64,000 bases of DNA. It comes from an uncultured Anaerolineae bacterium (lineage in GTDB: Bacteria > Chloroflexota > Anaerolineae > Anaerolineales > Villigracilaceae). How positions within the stretch are numbered: the first letter of the stretch is position 1; the number at the start of each line of letters is the position of its first letter. Below, piece after piece: positions 9,243 through 17,437 of the stretch. Below the pieces are notes generated by a model. That model ran no database searches. It was not told the DNA's origin and saw only the letters and a program-made list of their open reading frames with translations. The position numbers and the translations under genes were made by a program. The DNA lies in the NCBI GenBank assembly GCA_903875215.1, contig CAIQVH010000019.1, positions 62,001-126,000 of the forward strand, read 5' to 3'.

Positions 9243-9587
9243 CCAGCTGCCCCCCGATTAACCGAAATGTAAAGGTGCGAGCCCCATCCCCCTTGTATAA
9301 TTTTGCTCGACAATCCAAGTGTTCGCAGGACATCACCCCGTCGAGTTTGCCAAAAACTCCACCTTCCTTCTCTGTGATCCGGACAAAAGTTGTCCACAAT
9401 CTCTGGCAAATCGCAAACCAGAATTGCAGCCAGATGTAGTGTCCAAAAACTGTTCGCCCGATCAAGAGTTCCTGAGAAAACTGACCCGATCCAGCACATT
9501 TCTAGCAGCAAGTTTTATCAGTAACTCGCCACCCCATGCGGTTCTTATCTACCCGCCGCATGGCAGCCGCGAAAGGAAGTAAAACCG

Positions 9588-10823
9588 ATGTTGAAACTGA
9601 CCCGATTTATCTCGCTCGTCTCTGTCCTGGCCTTACTGTTGGGGACATTTATCACTGCCCAGGCCGCCCCTGCCGCCCAGACTCGCACCCTGCTCTGGGG
9701 TGACGAATTCAACGGCTCCAGCCTGTCTTCTGCCTGGGTCACCTGCCACTGGTGGTCCAATCTCTATTGCACATCACAACCCAATAATGAACTGCAACTC
9801 TACGCTCCAGAGAGCGTACTCGTTGGCGGCGGATATTTGAACCTGCATGCCGACAAGCTGACCACGCCGATCAATTACTGCGACCGTGACTGCCGGGATT
9901 ACTACTACACCTCCGGCCTGGTCCAGTCTGGCGGAAACGACCGCGGTGCCGCACCCGGCTTCACTTTTACCTACGGATACGCCGAAGCCCGCATCAAGAT
10001 CCCCACCGGTCGCGGCACCTTCCCGGCTTTCTGGCTGTGGCCCGCCAACCGCCAGGACCCGCCCGAAATCGACATCATGGAAGTGCTCGGGCAGGAACCC
10101 TACAAAATGTACATGACCTACCACCCGCCCGCCGGAGCCGACCTGCAAGGCATTTCGGATGGCGTCGATCTATCGCAGGATTTCCACGTCTTTGCCGTGG
10201 ACTGGCAGCCCAACCTGATCATCTGGTACCTCGACGGCGTGGAAAAATACCGTTATGCCGGCGTTACCCCCAACACCCCGATGTACCCGATCTTGAACCT
10301 GGCTATCGGCGGGAACTGGGCCGGCGCCCCGGATGCAAACACGGTTTTCCCGGCTACCATGCTGGTGGATTATGTCCGCGTCTACGCCAATGACTATTCG
10401 GTCGGCCTGCCAACCCCCACCCCGACCCAGCTGCCTCCCACCTCCACGCCCGCCAGTCTCGTCAAAGTGACCTACGACCAGGCTAACCCGGCGTTTGTCT
10501 ACTCTACCGGTTGGAAGGATGTCAGCTCGAAGAAGGCCCTGGGAGGCAGTTACAAACAGACCTCCCTGCGCAATGCCACCGCCATTTTCACCTTTACCGG
10601 TGTGGGGTTTGAAATCCTGTACACCTCCGCTTCCAATTTTGGCAGCCTGGATGTCTACCTGGATGGTGCCAAGGTTGGCACACTCAGCGAAAAAACCTCG
10701 CTTACCCGCTATCAACAGGTGTGGAGCTATCCCAGCCGCCTTGCAGCCGGCCGGCATGAAATAAAACTGATTGCCGTTGGAACGGCCTCGGTTACCCTCG
10801 ATGGGGTTAATATCATCCAGTAG
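9588..10823 (+). CDS. Secreted glycoside hydrolase family 16 (beta-glucanase-type) with C-terminal accessory domain
   Basis: Hydrolyses beta-1,3 or mixed-linkage glucans or related polysaccharides outside the cell; the exact substrate cannot be read. Signal peptide at 1-26 (LALLLGTFITAQA). The GH16 domain spans about 35-265: DEFNGSSL, PNNELQLY, YGYAEARIKIP and the catalytic EIDIME motif (nucleophile and acid/base glutamates). A Thr/Pro linker (TPTPTQLPPTSTPAS) leads to a beta-rich C-terminal domain of about 125 residues (FTGVGFEILYTSASNFGSLDVYLDG) that resembles carbohydrate-binding accessory modules. AAGGAAG lies upstream of ATG 9588. Monocistronic, with a terminator at 10846. Confidence 0.9.
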   Translation: MLKLTRFISLVSVLALLLGTFITAQAAPAAQTRTLLWGDEFNGSSLSSAWVTCHWWSNLYCTSQPNNELQLYAPESVLVGGGYLNLHADKLTTPINYCDRDCRDYYYTSGLVQSGGNDRGAAPGFTFTYGYAEARIKIPTGRGTFPAFWLWPANRQDPPEIDIMEVLGQEPYKMYMTYHPPAGADLQGISDGVDLSQDFHVFAVDWQPNLIIWYLDGVEKYRYAGVTPNTPMYPILNLAIGGNWAGAPDANTVFPATMLVDYVRVYANDYSVGLPTPTPTQLPPTSTPASLVKVTYDQANPAFVYSTGWKDVSSKKALGGSYKQTSLRNATAIFTFTGVGFEILYTSASNFGSLDVYLDGAKVGTLSEKTSLTRYQQVWSYPSRLAAGRHEIKLIAVGTASVTLDGVNIIQ

Positions 10824-10845
10824 GCAGTTGGTCTCGATTAACGGA

Positions 10846-10882
10846 ACAAAGCGCCAGTATCGGAAAGGGACTGGCGCTTTGT
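10846..10882 (+). terminator. Hairpin terminator after GH16 gene
   Basis: A 13-bp perfect stem (10846-10858 with 10870-10882) has an 11-nt loop. There is only a short T-containing tail. Confidence 0.7.
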
Positions 10883-10957
10883 ATTTAACGGGGAAATGCT
10901 GCCGGGTTCCGCTCGTCAGAGTTTTGTCAGAATCCAGCCTGCGGATGAATTTTCGGC

Positions 10958-10986
10958 TTGACAAAGTCTGTGGCGCGGGATATATT
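10958..10986 (+). promoter_or_regulatory. Near-consensus sigma-70 promoter of marR-ABC operon
   Basis: TTGACA (10958-10963), a 17-nt spacer and TATATT (10981-10986) place a start site near 10993. The leader contains two copies of GCTTAACTA (10994-11002 and 11011-11019) spaced 17 bp apart, the second running into the start codon. They are candidate sites for the MarR protein, which is inference. Confidence 0.8.
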
Positions 10987-11018
10987 TCAGCCCGCTTAAC
11001 TAATAGGCAGGCTTAACT

Positions 11019-11531
11019 ATGACTGATATTCTCCAATTAACCCAAACCGTCCGCCTCGGCATGGACCTGATCACGCACCGCGCCTTTCGCGAGCAGGCCC
11101 GTTTCGTCAAATCCACCGGGTTGACGATGCCGCAGTTTGGTATTTTGATGCAGCTCCATTATCGTCAACGCTGCGGAATTTCGGATATCAGCAATCACAT
11201 GGACATCACCATCGCCGCCGCCAGCCAACTGGTCGAGAAACTCGTCCAGGGTGAACTGCTCGAACGCACCGAAGACCCCTCCGACCGGAGGGCGAAGCTT
11301 CTCAAACTCACGCCCAAAGGCCAGGCGCTGATCGAAGGCGGGCTGGCGGCGCGCCATCGCTGGGTGGATGCATTCATCGCCCGGTTGGAGCCGGCCGAAC
11401 GAGAGAAATTCGGCGAAGTGCTGGCCATGATGACCCACACGCTTCGGCAGGTGCAGGAACAGGAACGAGCTGCTGAATCACCACACGAACAAGCCCGAAG
11501 CAATCCCACCTTCCCTCGTGGGGAAAGCTAA
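11019..11531 (+). CDS. MarR-family transcriptional regulator
   Basis: Winged-helix dimer that usually represses a neighbouring transporter or stress operon until a ligand binds. The helix-turn-helix and wing are visible: ISDISNHMDITIAAASQLVEKLVQGELLERTEDPSDRRAKLLKLTPKG split into recognition helix (about 58-78) and wing (about 85-98, DPSDRR). Length 170 aa with a charged, low-complexity tail. It is the first gene of an operon with two ABC exporter genes (24-bp gap), which points to control of drug or lipid export. A strong promoter lies directly upstream. Confidence 0.9.
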   Translation: MTDILQLTQTVRLGMDLITHRAFREQARFVKSTGLTMPQFGILMQLHYRQRCGISDISNHMDITIAAASQLVEKLVQGELLERTEDPSDRRAKLLKLTPKGQALIEGGLAARHRWVDAFIARLEPAEREKFGEVLAMMTHTLRQVQEQERAAESPHEQARSNPTFPRGES

Positions 11532-11554
11532 TTTTCTGAGGAGTAAACTCAACC

Positions 11555-13852
11555 ATGCTGAAACTGGCAAAATATACAAAACCCTACCTGCTGATGCTCC
11601 TGCTCGCCATCGCGTTGTTGTTTGCCCAGGCAAACTTCGACCTGGCGCTGCCGGACTACCTCAGCCGCATCGTCAACACCGGCATCCAGCAGGGCGGTGT
11701 GGAAAATGCCGTCCCGGTCGCCATCCGTCAAAGCGAGATGAACCGCCTGGAGATCTTCATGAGCGCGGCAGATAGGGATACCGTCCTTGCCCACTATACC
11801 CTGGTGGATAAAAATTCCCCGGACTACGAGAAGTACCTCGCAGAATACCCCGCCCTGGAAACAGGTCCCGTTTACGTACTGAATTCATCTGCCCCGGATG
11901 GTTCCGCCGGGGTCGACCAGGCGGGAATCGACCTGCTGAACCCGATCATGGCGAAGGCCTTGCTCCCGGTTTATGGCATCGAGCAAGCCCTGGCCGACCC
12001 GGCCAAAGCCGCAGAAATGGGTAAACAATTCGGCGGAGGCAAGTTCGACCTTTCGAAGCTCCCCCCCGGTATGGATCTGTTCACGGTCCTTGGCAAACTG
12101 CCCCCCGAGCAAATTACAAAGATGAGCCAGGGCTTCTCAGATAAATTTAGCGCCCTCGGCGACAAGATGATCATCCAGGCGGCGGTTGGCGCCGTCAAAG
12201 CCGAATACGCTGCCCTGGGCATGGATAACGATAAACTCCAGAGCAACTATATTCTGACCGCTGGCGGCTGGATGCTTGGGCTGACCCTGCTCTCCGTGAT
12301 CTGCACCATCATCGTCGGCTTCCTGTCGGCCAAAATCGCCGCCGGCATGGCGCGAGATATTCGCCGCGAAGTCTTCAAAACCGTCGAAAGCTACTCCAAT
12401 ACCGAATTCGATAAATTTTCAACTGCCTCGCTGATCACCCGCTCTACCAACGACGTTACCCAGATCCAGATGGTGGTCATCATGATGGTGCGCATGGTCT
12501 TTTACGCCCCGCTGATCGGAATCGGCGGCCTGATCAAAGTCCTCGCCAAAGATTCGCCGCTCTCGTGGCTGATCGGCCTGGCCGTGCTGGTGCTCATCAG
12601 CCTGATCATCGTTATCTTTTCGGTGGCCCTGCCGCGCTTCAAAGTCATTCAAAAGCTGGTTGACCGCATCAACCTGGTGGCGCGCGAAAACCTGACCGGC
12701 ATGATGGTCATACGCGCTTTCAACATGCAGACCTTTGAAGAAAAGCGCTTCGACAAGGCCAACCAGGACCTGACTGCCAACAGCCTGTTCATCAACCGTA
12801 TCATGGTCATCATGATGCCGCTGATGATGCTCATCATGAACCTGTTGATGGTCGGCATCATCTGGTTTGGTGCCAAACAGGTGGCCGATGCCAACATGCA
12901 GGTCGGCGACATGCTGGCCTTCATGCAATATGCCATGCAGATTGTCATGTCATTCCTGATGCTGTCCTTCATGTTCATCATCATCCCGCGCGCCTCGGTT
13001 TCGGCGGATCGTATTGCCGAAGTGCTGAATACCGAGCCGAACATTCACGATCCCAAAGAACCCAAAAAATTCTCCACGCCCTTCCAGGGTACGGTTGAGT
13101 TCCGCAACGTAACATTCCGCTACCCCGGCGGTGACATTGACGCGCTCGAAAATATCAGCTTCACCGCCAAACCCGGCCAGATGACGGCCTTTATCGGCTC
13201 GACCGGCGCCGGGAAATCCACCATCGTCAACCTGATTCCGCGCTTCTACGAAGTGACCGGCGGCGCGATTTTGATCGACGGCGTGGATATTCGCGAGGTG
13301 ACTCAGCACGATCTGCGCGAGAAAATTGGCTACGTGCCGCAGAAAAGCTCGCTGTTCTCGGGCAGCATTGAGAGCAACCTGCGCTACGCCGATCAGCACG
13401 CCACCGGCGATATGCTGCAAGCCGCCATTGAAATTGCCCAGGCCAAAGAGTTCGTGGATTCAAAACCCGAAGGACTGGCCGCCGAAATCTCCCAGGGCGG
13501 GCAGAACGTCTCCGGCGGGCAGAAGCAGCGCCTGTCCATCGCCCGCGCCATCGTCAAGAAACCACCGATTTACATCCTCGATGACAGCTTCTCGGCCCTC
13601 GATTTCAAAACCGACGCTGCCCTGCGCCGCGCCTTCAAAGAAAAAGCCGCCGAAAGCACCCTGTTGATCGTCACCCAGCGCGTTTCAACCATTAAAAATG
13701 CTGAACAGATCATCGTCCTCGACGACGGCCGCATTGTCGGCAAGGGCACCCACAACGAATTGATGGAAACCTGCGAAACCTATCGTGAAATCGCTACTTC
13801 GCAGTTGACTGATATCCCGGATGATTCTGCCGGGAAGGAGGAATTACTATGA
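11555..13852 (+). CDS. ABC exporter half-transporter, subunit with degenerate ATP site
   Basis: Fused permease/ATPase half-transporter of the multidrug/lipid exporter type. TM1 is at about 10-30, then an unusually long extracytoplasmic insertion (about 195 residues) before TM2 (about 235-260), then four more helices. The nucleotide-binding domain has Walker A GSTGAGKS at 548-555, signature VSGGQ at about 652 and Walker B ILDDS at about 675. Asp replaces the catalytic Glu after Walker B. Its intact signature would serve the good site with the next gene's Walker motifs. GAGGAGTAAAC precedes ATG 11555. The stop overlaps the partner's start by 4 bp. Confidence 0.92.
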   Translation: MLKLAKYTKPYLLMLLLAIALLFAQANFDLALPDYLSRIVNTGIQQGGVENAVPVAIRQSEMNRLEIFMSAADRDTVLAHYTLVDKNSPDYEKYLAEYPALETGPVYVLNSSAPDGSAGVDQAGIDLLNPIMAKALLPVYGIEQALADPAKAAEMGKQFGGGKFDLSKLPPGMDLFTVLGKLPPEQITKMSQGFSDKFSALGDKMIIQAAVGAVKAEYAALGMDNDKLQSNYILTAGGWMLGLTLLSVICTIIVGFLSAKIAAGMARDIRREVFKTVESYSNTEFDKFSTASLITRSTNDVTQIQMVVIMMVRMVFYAPLIGIGGLIKVLAKDSPLSWLIGLAVLVLISLIIVIFSVALPRFKVIQKLVDRINLVARENLTGMMVIRAFNMQTFEEKRFDKANQDLTANSLFINRIMVIMMPLMMLIMNLLMVGIIWFGAKQVADANMQVGDMLAFMQYAMQIVMSFLMLSFMFIIIPRASVSADRIAEVLNTEPNIHDPKEPKKFSTPFQGTVEFRNVTFRYPGGDIDALENISFTAKPGQMTAFIGSTGAGKSTIVNLIPRFYEVTGGAILIDGVDIREVTQHDLREKIGYVPQKSSLFSGSIESNLRYADQHATGDMLQAAIEIAQAKEFVDSKPEGLAAEISQGGQNVSGGQKQRLSIARAIVKKPPIYILDDSFSALDFKTDAALRRAFKEKAAESTLLIVTQRVSTIKNAEQIIVLDDGRIVGKGTHNELMETCETYREIATSQLTDIPDDSAGKEELL

Positions 13853-15708
13853 TGCACGGAGGACCCGCAGGAGGCCGCGGAGGCGGCCCAGGCCGCCCTG
13901 GCGGCCCCATGGGCGCGATGATGCCCGGTGACAAAGCCCGCGACTTCAGGGGCACGATGGGCAAGCTGGTGGCTTACCTGGGCGAATATAAACTTTTGAT
14001 CGTGGTGGTCTTTTTGTTCGCAATCGCCTCCACCGCGGCCAACATTGCCGGCCCCAAAATCCTCGGCAATGCCACCACCAAACTGTTTGAAGGGGTCATG
14101 GCGCAGTTGAGCGGCACCGGCGGCATTGATTTTGACTACATCGGGAATATCATCCTGATGACCCTCGGCCTGTACCTTGTTTCAACGCTCTTCGGTTACA
14201 CCCAGGGCTGGATCATGGCCAACATCTCCACCAATATCGCCTACCGCTTCCGCCGCGATATTTCTGAGAAAATGAACCGCATGCCGCTGCGCTATTTTGA
14301 CGGCACCACGCACGGCGAAGTGCTCTCGCGAATCACCAACGATGTGGATACCGTCAACCAGACTCTCAGCCAGAGCATGACGCAGATCATTACCTCGCTG
14401 GTAACGGTCGTCGGCGTGCTCGGCATGATGCTCTCCATCAGCTGGCAGATGACGCTGGTGGCCCTGACCATTCTCCCGCTCTCGATGATCGTGGTCATGC
14501 TGATCGTCAAGCAGTCGCAGAAATACTTCAAGCAGCAGCAGGAATACATCGGCCACGTCAACGGCCACGTCGAAGAAATGTACAGCGGCCACATTGTCAT
14601 GAAGGCCTTCAATGGCGAAGAAGAAAGCATCCAGAAGTTTGACGGTTCGAACGACAAACTCTACGATGTCGCCTGGAAATCGCAGTTCTTCTCCGGCCTG
14701 ATGATGCCGATCATGACCTTTATCGGCAACCTGGGCTATGTCGCTGTTGCCATTCTGGGCGGTTATCTCGCCATTCGGGGTACCATCACCGTGGGCGATA
14801 TCCAGGCCTTCATCCAGTATGTGCGCTCCTTCACCCAGCCGATCACCCAGCTGGCGAACATTTCTAATGTCCTGCAACAGACTGCCGCGGCGGCGGAGCG
14901 TGTGTTCGAGTTCCTGAACGAGGCGGAAGAAATCTCCGAAACGGCGACCCCGATCAAGGTGGATGAGGTCGAAGGGCACGTCGAATTTCAGGATGTGCAC
15001 TTCGGCTACCGCGAAGACAAAATCATCATCAACGATTTCTCCGCAGAAGCCGAACCCGGCCACAAAATCGCCATCGTCGGCCCGACCGGGGCGGGCAAGA
15101 CCACCATGGTCAAGCTGCTGATGCGCTTCTACGATGTCAACAGTGGCAAAATCCTGATCGACGGCCACGAAATCCGCGATTTTACCCGTTTTGACCTGCG
15201 CAAGCTGTTCGGGATGGTCTTGCAGGATACCTGGCTGTACAACGGCTCCATTATGGAAAACATCCGCTACGGGCGGCCGACCGCCACCGACGAGGAAGTT
15301 TACGCCGCTGCCAGGATGGCGCACGTCGACCACTTTGTCCACACCCTGCCGGATGGCTACAACATGGTGCTGAACGAGGAAACCACCAACATCTCGCAAG
15401 GCCAGATGCAGCTGCTGACCATCGCCCGCGCCTTCCTGGCCGACCCGAAGATTCTGATCCTTGACGAGGCCACCAGCTCGGTCGACACCCGCACCGAAAT
15501 CCTGATCCAGCGCGCCATGGACAACCTGATGAAGAATCGCACCAGCTTCGTTATTGCCCACCGCCTGAGCACCATCCGCGACGCCGACCTGATCCTGGTG
15601 ATGAACCACGGCGACATCGTCGAGCAGGGCACGCACGAAGAACTGCTGGCCAAAGGCGGCTTCTACGCGGAGCTGCATAACAGCCAGTTTGAAGTGGCAG
15701 CAGGTTAA
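13849..15708 (+). CDS. ABC exporter half-transporter, subunit with catalytic Glu
   Basis: Partner of the preceding gene. A Gly/Pro/Met-rich cytosolic N-terminus (residues 1-27) precedes six helices. The ATPase domain has Walker A GPTGAGKT (about 411-418), signature ISQGQ (degenerate; normal is LSGGQ) at about 515, and Walker B ILDEATSS with the catalytic Glu at about 540. The complementary defects in the two subunits are typical of heterodimeric exporters of the TM287/288 or BmrCD type, with one active and one degenerate site. AAGGAGGAATTACT precedes the overlapping ATG. The substrate is unknown; MarR control suggests a toxic compound. Confidence 0.93.
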   Translation: MMHGGPAGGRGGGPGRPGGPMGAMMPGDKARDFRGTMGKLVAYLGEYKLLIVVVFLFAIASTAANIAGPKILGNATTKLFEGVMAQLSGTGGIDFDYIGNIILMTLGLYLVSTLFGYTQGWIMANISTNIAYRFRRDISEKMNRMPLRYFDGTTHGEVLSRITNDVDTVNQTLSQSMTQIITSLVTVVGVLGMMLSISWQMTLVALTILPLSMIVVMLIVKQSQKYFKQQQEYIGHVNGHVEEMYSGHIVMKAFNGEEESIQKFDGSNDKLYDVAWKSQFFSGLMMPIMTFIGNLGYVAVAILGGYLAIRGTITVGDIQAFIQYVRSFTQPITQLANISNVLQQTAAAAERVFEFLNEAEEISETATPIKVDEVEGHVEFQDVHFGYREDKIIINDFSAEAEPGHKIAIVGPTGAGKTTMVKLLMRFYDVNSGKILIDGHEIRDFTRFDLRKLFGMVLQDTWLYNGSIMENIRYGRPTATDEEVYAAARMAHVDHFVHTLPDGYNMVLNEETTNISQGQMQLLTIARAFLADPKILILDEATSSVDTRTEILIQRAMDNLMKNRTSFVIAHRLSTIRDADLILVMNHGDIVEQGTHEELLAKGGFYAELHNSQFEVAAG

Positions 15709-15714
15709 AAAACC

Positions 15715-15752
15715 AAACGTTGCGAAGGTTCGAAACCTTCGCAACGTTTTTT
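15715..15752 (+). terminator. Intrinsic terminator of marR-ABC operon
   Basis: A 16-bp perfect stem (15715-15730 with 15734-15749) has a 3-nt loop and a run of T residues to 15752. Confidence 0.92.
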
Positions 15753-15776
15753 GATGGTAGTTGGTGATAAGTTATG

Positions 15777-15812
15777 CCATCCCGCTGGGTTTGAGCTGGC
15801 GGGATGGTTTTT
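15777..15812 (+). terminator. Second hairpin terminator
   Basis: A 9-bp GC-rich stem (15777-15785 with 15799-15807) is followed by TTTTT. It backs up the terminator 25 bp upstream. Confidence 0.75.
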
Positions 15813-15837
15813 ATTGGCGGACAGGCGGGATTTATTG

Positions 15838-15866
15838 TTGAAAAGCGTCAGTTTTGGTTGTATAGT
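15838..15866 (+). promoter_or_regulatory. Sigma-70-type promoter of the small membrane protein gene
   Basis: TTGAAA (15838-15843), a 17-nt spacer and TATAGT (15861-15866). The predicted leader is about 80 nt before ATG 15954. Confidence 0.65.
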
Positions 15867-15953
15867 GTTTGTAGGGATGGAAATGGTTCCTGCACACGGA
15901 TTGCAGAAATAAAATCAAGGGTTCTCCCTTTTTCAACAAGAAAGGAGAAAAGT

Positions 15954-16337
15954 ATGAAACTCAGTTCCCTGATGGCCCTCAAAACGGTTGTTGTTGCCGT
16001 TTTTGGCATCAGTTTTCTGTTTGTTCCAACAACTGTCATGTCATTCTTTGGCGTCACGCTGGATCCAGGCGGCAGATTCATGGCACAACTTTTTGGAGCC
16101 TCATTCATCCTCCTGGGGATGATCCTGTGGTTCGCCAAAAATGCGCCCAGGTCCGAGGTGGCCTTACGTGCCATCGTGCTGGCTGTCTTCGTCGGTGATG
16201 TGATTGGATTCGTCGTTTCCCTTCTGACTCAGCTGGCTGGTTTAACCAATGCGCTGGGTTGGAGCGTTGTTGCGCTTTATCTACTGCTGGCATTGGGATT
16301 CGGATACTTCCAGTTTTTCAAGCCAGCCAGTTCCTGA
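15954..16337 (+). CDS. Small four-helix membrane protein, unknown function
   Basis: 127 aa with four predicted membrane helices (about 5-27, 42-62, 70-92, 98-118) and short polar loops; FFGVTLDPGGRFMAQLFGAS lies in the first loop region. The architecture resembles small DUF4345-like membrane proteins, but I cannot assign it. AAGAAAGGAGAAAAGT precedes ATG 15954; the frame is open back to 15804, but that extension lies over the promoter and is rejected. It is flanked by its own promoter and by the next gene 123 bp downstream. Confidence 0.7.
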   Translation: MKLSSLMALKTVVVAVFGISFLFVPTTVMSFFGVTLDPGGRFMAQLFGASFILLGMILWFAKNAPRSEVALRAIVLAVFVGDVIGFVVSLLTQLAGLTNALGWSVVALYLLLALGFGYFQFFKPASS

Positions 16338-16460
16338 GCTGGCTCCAGGTTTCGCCTTCCGTCGCAAAGCAGGTCCATCCCGCAAATTTCAGGCCTGCGG
16401 GAGCCCGATTTTCCCGCAGGCCGATTGCGCTCTGAAAAAAACCGCGCATGGAGTTGGGTG

Positions 16461-16964
16461 ATGGATTTTGGAAAGACTGGCAAATTTCCCACCAAGAGCG
16501 CATTGCACGAACACGTGCGCCAGATGGTCCTGTTGGAGCGCCTGTGCGCCCGCTTTCCGCTGGTTGTGCGTGCGCTGCAGGCGCAGCGCGAACCTTTCCG
16601 CGTGGCCGACGAGGCCGATCTGGGCGCGTTGCTCGGCGCGCTGTTGACGCTCGACCACGACGAAATCCGCCCTCTCAGCGCGGCGCCGGGCATTGGCGGC
16701 ATGCCCCGTACCGGTTTTTTTCTCCCCTTTGAGAAGATCGTCGTTGTGGCGCACCTGGCGGGCGCAGGCTTCACGCCTGCTGACTTGCAGGCGCAGCTCA
16801 ACGCTGCTCTGCAGATATACAAACAGCGCCCGGAATGCCGGACGCTGGTATTTTTTGTCTATGACCCTGACGGCTGTCTGCCACAGCCGCGCACACTTGA
16901 AGCGGACTTGAGCCGCGATACGGATGCGCTGACCGTGCGCGTTTACATTACTCCCAGGCACTGA
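16461..16964 (+). CDS. PD-(D/E)XK nuclease-like protein with catalytic residues apparently lost
   Basis: The C-terminal half fits a restriction-endonuclease-like family often found at the end of larger defence or hypothetical proteins. Shared landmarks are ALLTLDHDEIRP, TLVFFVYDPDG, PRTLEADLS and the terminal VRVYITP. In that family the core normally reads (M/T)DF ... V(E)(V/I)K; here the equivalent positions read TGF and VVVAH, so Asp, Glu and Lys are all replaced. Predicted to be a non-catalytic binding or scaffold protein, or a decaying gene. The start is uncertain: ATG 16461 is used, ATG 16425 is upstream in frame. It converges on the Nudix gene. The family assignment is from memory of motif patterns. 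Confidence 0.6.
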   Translation: MDFGKTGKFPTKSALHEHVRQMVLLERLCARFPLVVRALQAQREPFRVADEADLGALLGALLTLDHDEIRPLSAAPGIGGMPRTGFFLPFEKIVVVAHLAGAGFTPADLQAQLNAALQIYKQRPECRTLVFFVYDPDGCLPQPRTLEADLSRDTDALTVRVYITPRH

Positions 16965-16979
16965 TCAGCCGCCGAGGCC

Positions 16980-17426
16980 TCAGGCTGCGTCCTCGTTTTT
17001 TTCCAGCAACCCTGGCAGAGTGGAGGGGTAAAGCGGAACTCCATCCGGGCTGGGGTTTTTCCAATCCACCCAGACTGCCCGCAGCGGCGCAGATTGCTCA
17101 ACGCCCTGGATGATTTCCTTGTTGTAGAGGTTCTCTTCCACAAAACGGGCATCATAAACCTGGACGATCTCGTGGCCCTTCTGGCCTTCATAAACGAAAA
17201 TATTTTCCAGCGTGCCCAGGTAGCGCAGCTTGGTGATTTCTGCGTCAATTTCTTCCCGCATTTCGCGGATCACGGAAGCCTCCGAACGCTCGCCGAACTC
17301 CACCGTTCCGCCCAGCGGGCGCCGGAAAAGTTTTTGGGTGACCGCGTCATAATACTCAGCCGCCAGGATACGGTTGCCGTTGCGAAACACGCAAATGGCG
17401 ATCACGCGAATTCGATCAGGTTTCAT
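16980..17426 (-). CDS. Nudix hydrolase
   Basis: Cleaves a nucleoside diphosphate linked to another moiety; the substrate is not readable. The Nudix box is GGTVEFGERSEASVIREMREE (about 39-59), with the REMREE helix supplying metal-binding glutamates; the Gly usually following is Asp. The preceding FRRPLGG fits the family. 148 aa, a single domain. It lies 11 bp downstream of miaB on the same strand and may be co-transcribed. Confidence 0.88.
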   Translation of the reverse strand: MKPDRIRVIAICVFRNGNRILAAEYYDAVTQKLFRRPLGGTVEFGERSEASVIREMREEIDAEITKLRYLGTLENIFVYEGQKGHEIVQVYDARFVEENLYNKEIIQGVEQSAPLRAVWVDWKNPSPDGVPLYPSTLPGLLEKNEDAA

Positions 17427-17437
17427 AATCTCTCCAG

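Noticed and set aside
9243-9587. Small ORFs in the gap between PP2C and GH16 (9206-9439, 9319-9582)
   Set aside because: No ribosome site, no motif, low plausibility of composition; treated as non-coding.
14182-15744. 520-codon ORF on the minus strand opposite the second ABC gene
   Set aside because: Composition rich in His/Asp/Val and no motif; the opposite strand has complete ABC transporter motifs. A shadow of GC-rich coding sequence.
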